Assembly (NCBI GenBank): GCA_020747065.1
Contig: JAGMVK010000001.1
Span: forward strand, 3,782,001-3,846,000
Source: Cadophora sp. MPI-SDFR-AT-0126
Lineage: Eukaryota; Ascomycota; Leotiomycetes; Helotiales; Ploettnerulaceae
Length of the DNA stretch: 64,000 nucleotides
Direction: 5' to 3'
Positions 10,007-23,800 of the stretch are shown one piece after another. Each line of letters opens with the position of its first letter. Position 1 is the stretch's first letter. The position numbers were made by a program, and so were the translations under genes. Below the pieces are notes generated by a model. The model did not search any database. It saw only the letters and a list, made by a program, of their open reading frames with translations, and was not told the DNA's origin.

Positions 10007-12736
10007 AGAAAAGATTACTTTTACCTATAAAGGTCTTAATATTCTTAGCTGATTTCTTAAAGTACCTATTAAGTATAATTAAGTTATATCTTTAGCTCTT
10101 CTTTCTCTCTCTTTCTTATAGTATACTTATTTCTTTAAGTACTTTTCAGGTATAGTTAAGTTATATATTATAGGATACTATACTTCTTTTACTATACTAA
10201 AACTTCTTTTAGATAAGTGAAATTAATTCTTTTAGAAAATCTAATAAGATTTATTATAGCTCTTTTAGAGCTTTCTTCTTTACTTACTTATTAGTATTTC
10301 CCTCTTTTTTAATAATTAATTAATCTTACTTTTCTTATATTAATAAAACCTCTACTATTACCTAATTCTCTTCTTATATTCTCTCTTATTACTAAACTAA
10401 AGAGTATAAATAGAATAATCTTATATTTCTTAGCTTATACTTTAATATAATATTTTTAATAGATAATAATTTTAAAGATAAGAATATTAAGTAGACTTTA
10501 ATTATATAACTAAAATAAAACTAAAAGGACTTCTAAAAGATGTTAAAAAAATTAAGTAAGTAATAAGATAAGTAAAATAAGATTATATAATAAGTCCTTA
10601 CTCTTCTAAAGTAATTAAATACTTAGAATTTCTTTAGTAATAATAAAGATTTAAGTAATAATAACTCTTTTAATAAAGACTCTAATTCTTCTTATCTTAC
10701 TAACTAAGCTTACTATTTAAGTTATAGAAAACGTTCCTAAGAACTATATATTAATAAATTCTTTAGTGATTCCAAAAGCCTAGAGTAGTATACTTAATCT
10801 ATATTAATACTAAATAAGCTAAATATTAATTCTAATCATTACTTTAACAAAAAGTCCTATATTATTATAGTATATAACTATACTAAAGAAGATACTTAAA
10901 GCTACTTACTATTATACTTTAAATAAGGAATAATAGAACTATTTACTAATACTAAAGAAATAATTAATTACCTAAGCGGTATTTATAATAATACTTTTAA
11001 GTAATAAGATACTAAAAGAGTTTTAAATAAGTTATAAATATCCTTAATAGAATTATTTATAAAATACTGTAATAAGGCGTATATTCAGAATCAGGGTATT
11101 ACCTTAGGTAACCTTAGTTACAAGCCTTAGTAGGCTCCCTCCGCTTATAAAAGCTCCCCTCTACTTATAGAATTAGAAGAATTAAAGACTTTTTCTATCT
11201 TGAATTTTAGCTATAAGTAGCTTCTTATATTTTACTCCTAGGTTTAGTAACCTACTTAGTTTTAGGTTATCCCAGGTCTTTATAATACTATCTCTACTTT
11301 CTTAAATTAGTTTAGAATACTTATATTTTTTTTAATAAATACCTTATAATTTACTTTTACTTATTTTTTTGCTTATTTTTATAAGATAAAGCTATATATA
11401 AGTTCACTTTTAATAAAAGTTTTTAAGATTTTATTTTTATTATAAATTTCTTAAATAAAGAGGTTTATTATACTTAAAAATAATACTATTAGAATACTCT
11501 TCTAATTTATATAATACCCTTATTTACTTAAAATCCTTTAATTCTATTTTTATAAAGAGGTATACTTATTTTTCCCTTAATAAATAATACTACCTTAATT
11601 CTTATAGTTTCTGTACTTTTCTAATTACTCTTTATAGCCCTTAGTATCTAAAAGCTTACTACTTACTAGAACTATAAAAAAGTAAGATATATAGCTAGAG
11701 ATTACTTTAAGTCTTATAATCCTATTAACTTAAATATTTTAAAAATCGAAGTATTAGAATAATTCTTAAGACTTTTTTAAGACTAATAAAGACTAAAAAG
11801 AATTAGAAGATATTATTAATTTAAAAAACTAAGGATCTTAAAAGAAGATTTCTTCTTAAAGTAAATAATTAATCTTTAAGAGATTAATATATATTAATTA
11901 ATAAGTAATAAAAGTTTTATTATTTCTTATATACTATTTTATAATAGTATTAGAATTACTCTTTTTATATTATCTAACTTTAAAGTAAGTAGATTTATCT
12001 TTATTAATACTAAATTTATTAAAGATCTTATTAAGAAGTTTAGTATTACTTTTACTTTATTTCTTAATCTTATATAAGTAAAAGATTATAATAGCTAAGT
12101 TAATAATATTATATTATATATTATTCTTTTAAATATACTAATTAATTATTAAGTTCAGAAATAAATCCCTTTTATATTATTAGACCTTAAAAATTATAAG
12201 ATTATCTTAAGATAAACTTAGATAATTTACTTTAATATATAGCTTAATATTAAAGATTAATACCTAGTATAGCCTTATAATAAAAATATTCTTATAATAC
12301 TCTTAAGACTTTTATATATTATTTATAATACTATATAACCTCTAAACCCTTATAATATTTAAGTCGCCGATTAATAAGATATCTTTTAATAATAAGCGGC
12401 GATAAATAAAAAAGACGCTATTTAATAGATTTAAGATATTATTATAGCTACTACTTATATTATTGATAAATAGCTAATAGAGCTATAAATTATAGATCTA
12501 CTCTCTTATAAGCCTTAATATATATTCTTATTAATTACTCTTATATAAGGAATTCTTATATATTAATACCTAACTTTAAAATAGAGAACCTTACTATAGA
12601 TAGATATTACTAAAATTAATGTAATAGTTTTCTATTATATTCTCTATTGGAAAAAATTAGAATTCTTTATAATTATACTAAGTGAAATAAATAAGACTAT
12701 TAATTAAATAGCTTAGAAATGTAACGTTGAAGTGAC
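9800..12736 (+). mobile_element. Gypsy element family A, truncated (LTR-gag-protease)
   Basis: After the LTR, a plus-strand remnant at about 10730-11060 reads like a Ty3/Gypsy gag (KEIINYLSGIYNNTF, RVLNKLQISLIELF). At about 11880-12250 a retropepsin-like stretch follows: an FIFINTKF segment sits after the degraded DSGAS position and a KQIPFILLDL segment after that. Stops are nearly all TAA or TAG at Gln or Trp positions. The expected reverse transcriptase is absent, because the sequence switches to Gypsy-1 at about 12737. Frames were followed by eye through RIP damage. Confidence 0.55.
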
Positions 12737-12999
12737 GGAAGTACTGGAAATAGAGGTACTTAGGTTTAGTCGGAATATTATCGAACGGAAGCTGGACTAG
12801 ATTTAGGTATATATAAGATCGCTCTCTCTATAAGGGCTCCTTACTTTCTTATTTTCTTTATACTAGACTTATAATATTACTATTTACTTACTCTCTTACT
12901 CTTATACTTAATACTACACTTAGTAATATTATATTATTATATTAAATAAGAAGGTTACTTTTATTAGGGATAGCTTATATAATATCCTATTACTTAGAA

Positions 13000-14800
13000 G
13001 ATATAATTAATTAATTTTTATCTGAATTACCTTTAATTATTATTCTTAAAAAGTTAGGATTCTAGAGATCTTCTAAATAAACTAATAAACTAGGATTTAA
13101 TTCTACGTATTATAAATTAATATAATTAGAGTAGAATAGTCTTTATTAATAAAGACTCTAAATAACTTCTTTTATATAAAAGCTATTATAGATAAATTTA
13201 AAGTATTATAACTACTACTACTAAAACCTTTAAGTTTATAAAACTCTTTTAAATTATTTTTATTCTTCTTTAAAATATAACTATATAACTCTTATTACTT
13301 ATGAAGTTATAGCGTATAAAAACTACTTTAATACTAATATCCTTTACTAAGATATTACGAAGTATCTCCTTAATACTCTTAGAACTCTTATTTTAAGTTA
13401 TACTTGAATTATACTTAAACCTTCTCTTATTCCTATTATAAATACTACTAATATAGTAGGTCTATCTAGTAGAGCTACTAATAATACTCTTAACTCTCTA
13501 ACTCTAGCTAAGAGCTTTTCTAGCTATAGAACTTAAGGTAATAAAGATAAAGGTTATACTAATTAAGATAAGAAAGACTTTAGTAATCTAAATATATTAA
13601 AAAGAATTATTTAATTTCTAAAGAATCGAAATTGTACTTAAGAGGCTTTCTTAGCTGATATTAAGTAATTACTAATTTCTACTCGAGCTATACTAGTAGT
13701 ATCTTTTATAAATCCTACCTTAATTCCCCTTAGAACTTTACTACTAATTATTTAATTAATAAAAAGAAACGAATTAATAAGTTAAAGTAGATATATCTTA
13801 TTTAAGCTAGAAAATACTTTTCTTATTATATTTAAGGCAGAATTAGATACTTCTTAAGAACTTAAAGTATAGTTTATAGAAAAGATCTCTTTTTTAAATA
13901 ATAGAACTAACTTAATATTTAAGTAATAGAAAGCTTTAATTAAAGATTAATTAGAGGTTAACGTAAGTCTTTACTTAAATACTTAAATATAATAAGCTTT
14001 AGTATAAGGATTAATTACTAGCTTAGCTTACTCTTATTTAGAGCTTTAATACTTATTTAAAACTAATATATTCTAAATAGCCTAAGAAATAATTTCTTTA
14101 CTAGAGACTTACTTACTAGAAATAAAGCTTATAAAGCTTGTACTAAGTTCTTTGATATAAATATATAAGAACTAGACTATATATATAAAACTTTTACTTA
14201 ATTTCGTATAAGATTTCAGAATACTATAATTTAAGAAAATATAGTTTATATATAATAATTCTTCTTTATATAACTTAAAATCACTTCTTAGTTTCGTAGT
14301 ACTACTATATTAATTAAGAGCTTATAGTAAGATAACTATATAGTAATAGTAACTTATCTTAATTAATACTAATAAGTAATAGAATATATAATTTAACTTA
14401 TCTCTTACTAGATTTTATAAATTAGACTTTCTTTAGAAACTAGCTAAATTAGACCTTTTTCAGAAGACTTTTAGACTACGTACTTCTTAACTAGTACTTA
14501 AACTTACTTCTTTTCTTAATATTTCTTTCTATTACTACTTAATACTATAGACTTTTATAACTTCTACTTTATTATATTAAGAGAGTAAATAAAAACTTTA
14601 AGGAGATTCTAGTAACTTATAGATAAAGTATTATAAGTATAGAAAGTTTAGATACTATAAATTAGACTATCTTAAATTAACTAAAGTTCAGGTTTTTAAT
14701 AAAGAGAAAGTTAATAATAATACTAAAGAGATAATAGAGAATAAGAAAGATTAAGTAAAAGAAAATAAAGAGGCCTAGAGAAAGACTTTTTTTTAAGCTT
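13000..14800 (+). pseudogene. Gypsy-1 gag remnant with zinc knuckle
   Basis: The most certain part is 14629-14670, where a CCHC zinc knuckle keeps its C-x2-C-x4-H-x4-C spacing. Each Cys is now TAT (Tyr) and the His is TAC (Tyr), exactly the changes RIP makes in TGT and CAC. Upstream, 13960-14430 has a helical, gag-like composition. A gag protein would package the element RNA in virus-like particles. Confidence 0.6.
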
Positions 14801-14839
14801 ATATAAATATAATCTATTAAAGCTTAATTTAAACTCTCT

Positions 14840-17800
14840 AATAGAAGAGAAGTAGTTTATAGTTAATTATATACTTAGTATAAATAAATTAAGAGTTATA
14901 CTTTTTATATTAATAGATACTAAAGTAAATAATTATTTCTTTATAAATCAGATTATATTTATATATCTTTTAAGAGTATTAGAAGTAAAGATTTAGCCTC
15001 TCTTATATACTATACTAATCTATAGTTTTTAGAACTTTATCTAAAGCTATACTACTTATTATATATATTTATACTTAATAATTAATAGTTAATATATATA
15101 TAACTATCTCTTTATAATCTTTAACTTAAGGAAGTAAGATATAATAATAAGTATTAAATAGATATATCGATTCTATCTTAAGTTACAGATAAATTAGAAT
15201 CGATTTTTATAGCTATTTAATTACTTACTTACTAAATAATAGTCTTAGGAGCTAGTCTTACTCTTTTTATATATATAGCTCTCTTTATAATAAGACTATT
15301 AAAGTAATATAAATTATAGAGATTTAGTAATCTAAAAGAATAAGATATAATAAAACTATCTCTCTTTTATAATTTAAATACTAAAAGAATATCTTTTTTA
15401 AGTTATTCTTAAACTAACTCTAATATTATCTTCTATAAGTAAAGGACTTTTATAGGTCCAGAAATTAAAATATAAACTATTAAAGATATTACTTATATTT
15501 ATATTTATCTACGAGATTAGTATAAATACCTTCTATTTTAATATAAAATATAAAAATATTAAATTCTTTTAAATTAGTATTTATAAAATAAATTATATCT
15601 TATAAAAATAATATAAACTAAAAAATCTTAATACTACTTAACTCTTATCTAAAAAGCTTCTAAAATAATACTAATACTTAAAGTTAGTATTTTCTAAGAA
15701 AGATATAAATACTCTTTTACCTTATTAATATTATAACTATAAGATTTACCTTAAGGGATTATTACTTAATACTTACTCTCTTTTTTATTATTAATTAATA
15801 AAGAAGCTTAAAGTAATAAAAAAGTATCTTTTAGAAAATCTAGATAAAGGGTTTTATTAAGTTAAGCTAGAGTTTATTTATGTTACTTATATTCTTTATT
15901 AAAAAGCCTAATAGAGGCCTGCGATTCTATATTAATTATTATAAGCTAAATACTCTTATACAAAAAGACGCTTATCTAATCCCTTAAATTAACAAGCTTC
16001 TTACTAGAATATTAAATATAAAGATATTTATAAAATTAGATATTTAAGCTACTTTTAACTATATCTATATAAATCTAGCCTCTAAGAAGTATATTATATT
16101 TTAGACTAGATATAGATTATATAAGTATAAGGTACTACTATTTAGCCTTTATAACAGACTTAGTATATACTAATATTATATAAATAATATACTCTTTAAT
16201 TACTTAGATAACTTCTATATAATTTACCTAAATAATATCCTAATTTACTTTGAATCTATAAGAGAATACTAGGCTTACGTAGAATCTATATTAAAACGTT
16301 TAATAAAAGCCGGATTATAAGCTGATATTAAGAAATACGAATTCTATATTACTTATACTAAGTACCTAAGTTATATAATAACTACTAATAGTATTAAGGC
16401 AGATCTAGAGAAAGTTGAACTACTATATAACTAGAAGTACCCTAAGACTATAATAGCTATTAAGTTATACCTAGGTTTCTATAGTTTTTACTAATAATTC
16501 ATATATAACTTTAGGCTTATTACTAAACCTCTATTTACGCTTACTTAACTTATAATAGCCTGGAATTAGACAGAAGAGTATTATATTATATTTAAAGAGC
16601 TTCGAAAGTAGTTACTATTAATTTAATAGATTTACTATTTCTAGTCGGAATTACCTATTAAGCTAAAAATAGATACTTCTAATAAAGTAATCGCTAGAGT
16701 AGTATTATAATAGTATAATAATAAATAATAGTACTTATTTAATTTCTATTTATATATATTTAATAATTATAAACTAAATTAGGAAATCTATAATAAAGAA
16801 CTATATACTATTATAAAAGGCTTTTATAAGTAACGCCTAAAATTAGTATCCCTTTAGAATAGAATTAAGGTATATTTAGACTATTACTCCTTAAAGCACT
16901 TTATAACTACTAAAGTACTTATAGCTAAGTAAGCTTATTAAATAGAATTTCTCTCTAACTTTAACTTCTAAATTATATATACTTTTAGTAAAGATAATTA
17001 AAGAGCTAATATCTTAAGCTATTAGAAGTAAGATTTAGAAGTATAGAAATAAATTCAGAAAAATAATCGGAGCTAAACCTTACTAGTAGTAAGAAAACTT
17101 AACCCTTATATTAATTCTAAGCTAGTAGAATAATTTATTCCCTTTATAGTTATAGTATTTCTCTTATTATTAACTACTACTAAAATAGAAGCTCTTCTAA
17201 ATACTTCCCTAAACTCTTTTAACTTTATTACAAAGCTTTATTAAGATAATTATACTACTTTTACTAATATACGAAAATCCTTACCTAAAGACTACTTAAT
17301 TAAGAATAGACTCTTATTCTTTAAAAATTAACTTTATATATAATATAATACTTCCTTTTATACTAAATTAATTAAAAAAGTATACGATTAACTATTTATT
17401 ACTTACTCTAGTAAGTTAAAGATATATTAACTCTTAGCTCTAAAGTACTACTAGGTCGGAATAAGTTTAGACTATAACTAGTATATAAGAAATTACTAAG
17501 CTTATTAATTCTCGTACTTTAAGTACTTAAAATAATAAGGTCTTCTCTACTTATTACTAATTCTAAGTTATCTTATATAGTATTTATATATAGATTATAA
17601 AGATTTTCTGAAAGATAAGTATAATTATAATAGAATCTTAATATTTATTAACTACTTAGAATAGAACTTTATAATAATTCTTTACTACTAAGATATTAAT
17701 ATATATAATACTATTAAACTCTTTATCTAGTAAATCTACTAATTTAAATATACTTCAGAATTAATTATATTAGATAAAAGATTATAGTTTATCTTATTAT

Positions 17801-18640
17801 TTTAGAAAGAGTTCTACTAAATTATTAGTATTAAAATTAAGCTCTTTATAGTATATTATAAGGAGACTAATAATTAGATAGAGATTATAAATAAATATAT
17901 TAACTAAAGATTACACTTATTTATTAACTTTTACTAGAATAACTAAAGTAAGCTAATTCTATTAATAGATTAAGCCTAAAGAACCCTTTCTTATACTTTT
18001 ATTAATATAATCCTATATTAGCTTAAATTCGGATTAGATCTAAGGAATAACTAAGATTAGAACTCTTCTAAAGCTATTACTTTTCTAGAAAAGCTTAATT
18101 ACTATAATACTAAAACAGTAGTAGAATATATAAAAAAGGCATAAGAGTTAACTAAATTAAATATATAAGCTATATAAGGTTATATAGCTAAGGCTATAAA
18201 CTAGTACTATAGACCTATTGATTTCTAAGTAAGTAATAAAGTATACTTATCTACTAAGAACCTTAAGAGTTACTAACTAAGCTATAAGCTTAGTAATTAA
18301 TAAGAAAGGCTATTTAAAATCCTATATTAAGTAGGGAACTCTTACTAGCTCTAGTTACTTATAGGATCGAATATTTATAATATATTTACTTCTAAGTTAT
18401 TATTCTAGGACTTAAATAACTCCTTACTTAGTTAGGAATAGCCCTGAAACCCCCTTAAAATAATTAAGAGTTAAGAAGAATAAGAAGTATAAGAAGTTGT
18501 TATATTATAATTATATTATAATATCTTAAAGTATTAAGTTAGTTAAGTAAGCTATAATTCTAATACTATATAGTATAATATATTTAACTTAATAAGATTA
18601 CTTTATAAGTTAAGAGATTTTTATTAAGTTAACTTTTCTA
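14840..18640 (+). pseudogene. Gypsy-1 pol remnant (PR-RT-RH-IN-chromodomain)
   Basis: Protease: LIDTKVNNYFF at about 14898-14943 stands for the retropepsin Asp-Thr/Ser-Gly loop. RT: FSKKD, ENLDKGFIKLSQS, KKPNRGLRFYINY and KLDI lie at about 15700-16050. The YxDD box at 16225-16236 reads YLNN, with both Asp codons GAT turned to AAT. RNase H lies at about 16560-17000. The integrase core lies at about 17560-18050 (SFYTKLIKKVYD upstream, TNNQIEIINKYIN as the DGQTE region). The chromodomain at about 18480-18640 ends RLLYKLRDFY, the usual terminal motif. The enzyme set would copy RNA to DNA and insert it, with the chromodomain guiding integration to heterochromatin. No intact frame remains. Confidence 0.8.
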
Positions 18641-18754
18641 CTTTAGGATTACTCTGAAACCTACTTAAATAATTAGTTATATAAGAAAATAGAGAAGATA
18701 ACTATAATTACTTAGAAGATAATAGACTAGTTAGTAAGATAATAAAACAAGGTT

Positions 18755-18960
18755 TATATAATAGCTCAACGGAAGTTTATTAATAGCTATAATATAAAGT
18801 AAAAAAGATAAGAAGAAAAGAGGTTTTAAAAAAAGCCTTGAGCTTAAGTATAAGAAGCGTAGCTACTAGTTCTATTATAATATTATATTTAGTCACCTCT
18901 TATAACTATTAAGTCTTATAATCTATAATATATATATATAATTATATAGATTACTTATTA
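18755..18960 (-). repeat. family A LTR, minus orientation
   Basis: Inverted match to 9800-10006, more strongly degraded. Both share AGCGTAGCT(A/G)CTAGTTC and the TTAAGTATAA region. Confidence 0.6.
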
Positions 18961-20520
18961 TATTACTTTCTCTTTTAAGGAAGACTTATTTCTAAGCTAT
19001 AAAAGAATTACTTTTAAGCTTTTAGTAATATTATTATATTATCTTTTAGTTCTTTATAAGTGTTATTATCTTCTGATTTTTATACTATAATTTAATACTC
19101 TAAGAGCTTTAATAAGCTTAGGAGTATAGAGTTTTTCTAATAGAAATCTTTAAGCTTATATAAACAAATATATAAATCTATAATAGAATAGAATTCAGGG
19201 TCTAAGTTAAGTCTTTTCTAATATACTTAGTAGTATAATATATTATTTTACTTAAAGTAAATATCTAAGATATTCTAAACCTCTTATTCTTATTCTATAT
19301 TAATAGTAATTATCTCTTCTTAGTCTATTTAGATATAGCTTAATAAAGAGTTATTATTATAGTATTATAGCTTATTTATAGAGAATATTAGATAAGCCTT
19401 AATAGATTTAAGTAAGTCTAATTAGTAAAAGTAACTTTCTTTTTATAGGACTTAATATAAGCTAGCTTATTAGTTATTTATCTTCTTTTTTAGCTAGTAG
19501 GTTTTCTAGTTCTTAGTAGTTACTTAAACTTAGTCTCTTACTTCTTAATTAACTTCTTAATAAGACTTATTTATATCTTACTATTTCTTTTTTTATTAGT
19601 TTTTTAAGAATTACTTAACTTTTTTTTATATTACTTTATATTATTTTATAAAAGTTTAAGCCTTAGTAATATTTATCTTTTTCGTAATTATAAGTTTTAG
19701 CTTAAATTATAGCTTATCTTAGTCCTAGCTTATATATAGCTTATATCTATACTTAAGCTAATAAAAAGATATACTTAAAGACTTATAAGGTAGTATTAAT
19801 TAAGTATAATCTATTATTAATAGAAGCTTAAATTAGTTATTTTAGTAATAGTTTATAAAAGGGCGAAGTCTTTAGTCTAAGTATTAATTTATAATCTTAG
19901 TCTAGCTATTAGTTTAAGTATAATAAGCTATAGAGAGTTTAATCTTAATACTAAAAATTTAATAAAACTTATACTAAAAGAAAGAGATAAACTAAAGTCC
20001 TTTATCTAATATAATTATCGTAAGTAGATTATTAAACTTTTAGTAATTTATAATAAATAGTTAAGCTAAGTTATAGGAAATATATATAAAATAATATAAG
20101 ATTAATATAGCTTTCTTAAAGAATCGATCTATTATAATTATTATTAAATTATACTTAAACTTATCTTTTAGCGTACTCTTAAAGTCTATTATAAGGTATT
20201 ACTAGAATTAATTTAAGATTAGTAAAGGATATAAGTAATTAAGTATCTTATCTTATTAATAATTAATATAATTATAAGCTAAGTAATTAGAGATAAATCT
20301 AGCGATATCTTTAAATATTTTAGGCTAATAGTACTTAGTTCTAAGGAGCTTAAAAGTCTTCGATTTTCTTAAGTAAGCTATAAAGAGCTAATCGTATATA
20401 TACTAGATTAGTTATATATAAAGATAATTAATATTAGGTACTTAGAGGTAGCTCTTATATAGAAGTAATTTATTATTCTAAAGTATATACTAAGAGTTAA
20501 GTTCTTATGATTCTTAGTAT
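18755..20520 (-). mobile_element. Gypsy family A fragment, minus orientation (integrase to 3' LTR)
   Basis: On the minus strand, about 20350-19600 reads as a Gypsy integrase remnant. QTKIINQYLDQRLRPFINYY and LILDKGLQFISFFQ correspond to the DGQTE and DRGxQF regions. A low-complexity tail follows and then the LTR at 18960-18755. The upstream part of the element is missing because the Gypsy-2 LTR begins at 20521. The LTR here is the inverse of that at 9800-10006, so two family A copies face each other around Gypsy-1. Confidence 0.6.
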
Positions 20521-20804
20521 TAAACTATTATAGAGGGGAGAACTCCAATCTCCTACACGATAAGAGAGTAGTAAATATAAGGTATATAAGGTATAAGGTT
20601 CAAGAAATAATAGATAGACGAAATTAAAAGATATTATATATCTAAAGAGTATAAATTATTAATTAGAGAAAGAAGTATAAATCCTATTAGAAGGAAAAGT
20701 GCTATTAATAATAATAAAGTCTCTTAAAGAAGATCTTAACTTAAGTATAATACGGAGTGTATAAGTTAAGTAATAAAGATTTTACTAAGCTAATCCCTAC
20801 TATA
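20521..20804 (-). repeat. Gypsy-2 3' LTR
   Basis: 284 bp, direct repeat of 32800-33084 with mostly transition differences. It is the more degraded of the pair. Confidence 0.85.
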
Positions 20805-23800
20805 TATATTCCTTCCTTTAAAAGCTCGCTCTTAAGTAGTAAAGTAAGAGAGTATAGTAGGAAACTAGCTAATGAAAGAGATAAGATATATATAGAAATT
20901 AGAAGTAAAGCTATAAAGGAAGAGTAATATTAAAGTTATATAAGTTATAATTATTATCGTAAGTAAATACTTACTTAGCTAACCTTTTTAGGTTATCCTC
21001 TATTATAACTCTCCTATCTCCTCTATTAACCTTTCTAACTTTAATATCTCTATTACCTTTATCCTTCTCTCTAACTAAATACTACTTTATCTTCTATTTC
21101 AGCTATATAAAAGGTCCCTTTATTCTTATTAATTGCATTATATATCTCCCTAGGAATAAAGACCTTATTATAATTACTATTATTAACTTTCTTACCTTAG
21201 AAGTCTCTTAGAAAGTAAGAAACCTCTAAAAAAGCTAAATCTCTTACTAATAAAGCTAAGTATAGAGCTTTACTATTTTTCTATTCTAATCTCTTCTTTT
21301 CTAGCCTTATAACTTTAAGATTAAGCTTAAGTTTAAGACTAACAATCTCTAGTACTTAACTCTAAGCTAAGTAGCTCTAAGTTCTTTAACCTCTACTATT
21401 ACCTTTACTAACCTTTATATACCTCTCTTACTTAAAAATATTACACTAGAACTTTATATTAAAAGCTCTAGGGCATAGATCTCTAAGTTAAAGGTATTTC
21501 CTTTCTCCTAAGATTAAGTTAATCTCTTTACCTTTACTAATCTTCTCTCTAAACCTTTTACGCACAAGCTATATCTCTATTATAACCTTCGCTGATTTCC
21601 TATAAAGGTCTCTACTTTAACTATAAGCCTAGTAATATCAGAGCTCCTCTAAATGAAGTTTCTCTTCCTGTAATATGTCTTTTAATCTTACTATCGCTCC
21701 TCTAGGTCTAAACCTTCGCCTCGTCACCCTATAACAGTCTCTTACATTGCTATAATAAATACCTTCTAAGGAGAGGTTCTTCATATTATTTAGTAGATCC
21801 CCCTCTTTACCTTCTCTTATAAGAACACGTTAATTCTGGCTTTATATAAGTATTACCATAAGACCTTTAATTTATAGCTCCTAGACACTTAGCTTTAATC
21901 TCCTTTTTATATATAACTAAGTCTCCTCTCTTTTACTCTTCTCCTTTTATAGAATTAATCTAGCTACTAACCTTTTACTAGTACTAAGTTTGTCTTACTT
22001 TCCTTTCAATCCTTAAACTTAAGGAAGCTAGTTCTTATTTCTAGTATTAGAAAGAGGCCTTAGATAAAACATAACTTTCTATATAGCTTTATATATCTTT
22101 ATCTCTTAGGTTTAGAATATACACTATTCCTAGCTAGGACTTATACTAATCCTCCCTTACTAAATAGATAGTATTAAATATAAGGTTATTTAAGCCTTAA
22201 GTAAGTAGTAAAGTGTATTTACCTCTATGCTCTAGTACCTTGCCCTAGATAAGCCTAGATTAAACTCCCTTCCTATTCTTTAGTTACTTTTAAGCTTTAT
22301 ATTTATATTTAATAGTAACTTAAGATATATTCACTCCGGTAGTACTCTTTACCTCTACCTAGTAATAATCTCTTACATCGCTATTACAGATATATACTAC
22401 TATATATACATACGCCTATAGAGTTAGAGGTCTAAGTAGCTAGTAGGAAAGCTAACGTATCAGAGAAAGTAAGGACTATTAGATTTATACTAAGGTAATT
22501 AAAAATTACTAAGACTATCTTTACTATTAAGTATTTTCTCTTAATTCTAAGGCTTTCTTACTAGGATATAAGACTTATTAAGTTACTAAAGGAGTTTACT
22601 AATATCTTAAAGAGTAAAGACTATTACTAAGACTTAAGAGTAATAAAGATTACTCTTATTTCTAAGTGCTATTAAGGCTTTTTCTTAATTAATATCTAGC
22701 TATAGTAACTTTAGTCCGCTATAAAGAGTATCTGCTAAAAGCAGGTTTAGCTCTTTTATCTTTAAAGCATAAGCATAGTATACTATAAGTCATTAACTTA
22801 TAGGTTATTAGCTTATAGTCTCTTAAGGATAGAGAAGGTTAGCTTTATTACCTAGCCTTCTATAGTAACTACTTTATTATACTATACTTAATAAGTATAG
22901 CTAAGATCTCCTACTTTATACTCTAAGGTAAATCCTTTCTACTACTCAAAGAAGTAACGTAAGTATAAGGCTTAAACTATTAAGGTATAAGTTGTGTAAG
23001 TCTCTTTAAGTAACTAAATTAACTTTAACTCTTAGGAAACTTAAATAATTATTAGAGTTATTTACTAATAGTAAAGAGCTCTATAATTACTATAGTATCT
23101 CTAGGGGATTATTTAGTCTTAGGGAATTGTTTAGGTTTATTTGCTTAAGAGTATAAGGACTATATACTCTAGTAGCTTAAGTAAGCTATTACTAGCTACC
23201 TAGATTTAATAGAATACTACAGATTTATTAATAACTCTATATCTCTTTTAAGCCTCCTACTTCAAAGTAACTCAATAGTAAGACAGACTATATTAATATT
23301 TTACAGTACTTATACACTGAACCTTATAAGTAGGGTCCTTAAAAGAAATTAATTACCCCTTCCTATTAGTAAGCCTCGTATACTCTTTCCTAGGTAATTA
23401 ACTTCAGCTATACTTTATAGCTAGCTTATTACTTAAGGTTCTTAGCTCTAATACTCGTTACTTTACTTCCACTATTTAAGAGCCTTAGGTTCTTTTAATT
23501 CTAATTACTCTTATCTTAAAAGCTTCTATTATTTAAGTCTTACACGTAACTTTTCTAGGGATTCTAAGAATAGTTAGATATATCCCTAATTACCTTAATT
23601 ATAGCGTAACGCTACTACATAGGGTTTCGAACCTACAGATATCACCTAGACCTACTTATCTATACTAAACGGACTACTCACTGTAAGCTCTCTAAAACAC
23701 TTTATAACAGATACCTTAAGTTCTAGTTATATACTTCTATAAGAAGAATATAGCATTAAAGTAAAAGTCTAGTTTAGCTTACTTTTCTAGACTACTTTAT

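Larger units (their letters stand above)
12737..18754 (+). mobile_element. Gypsy-1: chromodomain Ty3/Gypsy retrotransposon relic
   Basis: Plus-strand order is gag with zinc knuckle, protease, reverse transcriptase, RNase H, integrase, chromodomain, which is the chromovirus order. The 12737-12930 stretch is less degraded, has TATATATAAG and CT-rich sequence, and may be the 5' LTR. I could not find a direct repeat of it after the chromodomain, so the 3' LTR seems lost. The element is bounded on both sides by family A pieces in opposite orientation. All frames are destroyed by C-to-T and G-to-A changes. Confidence 0.75.
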
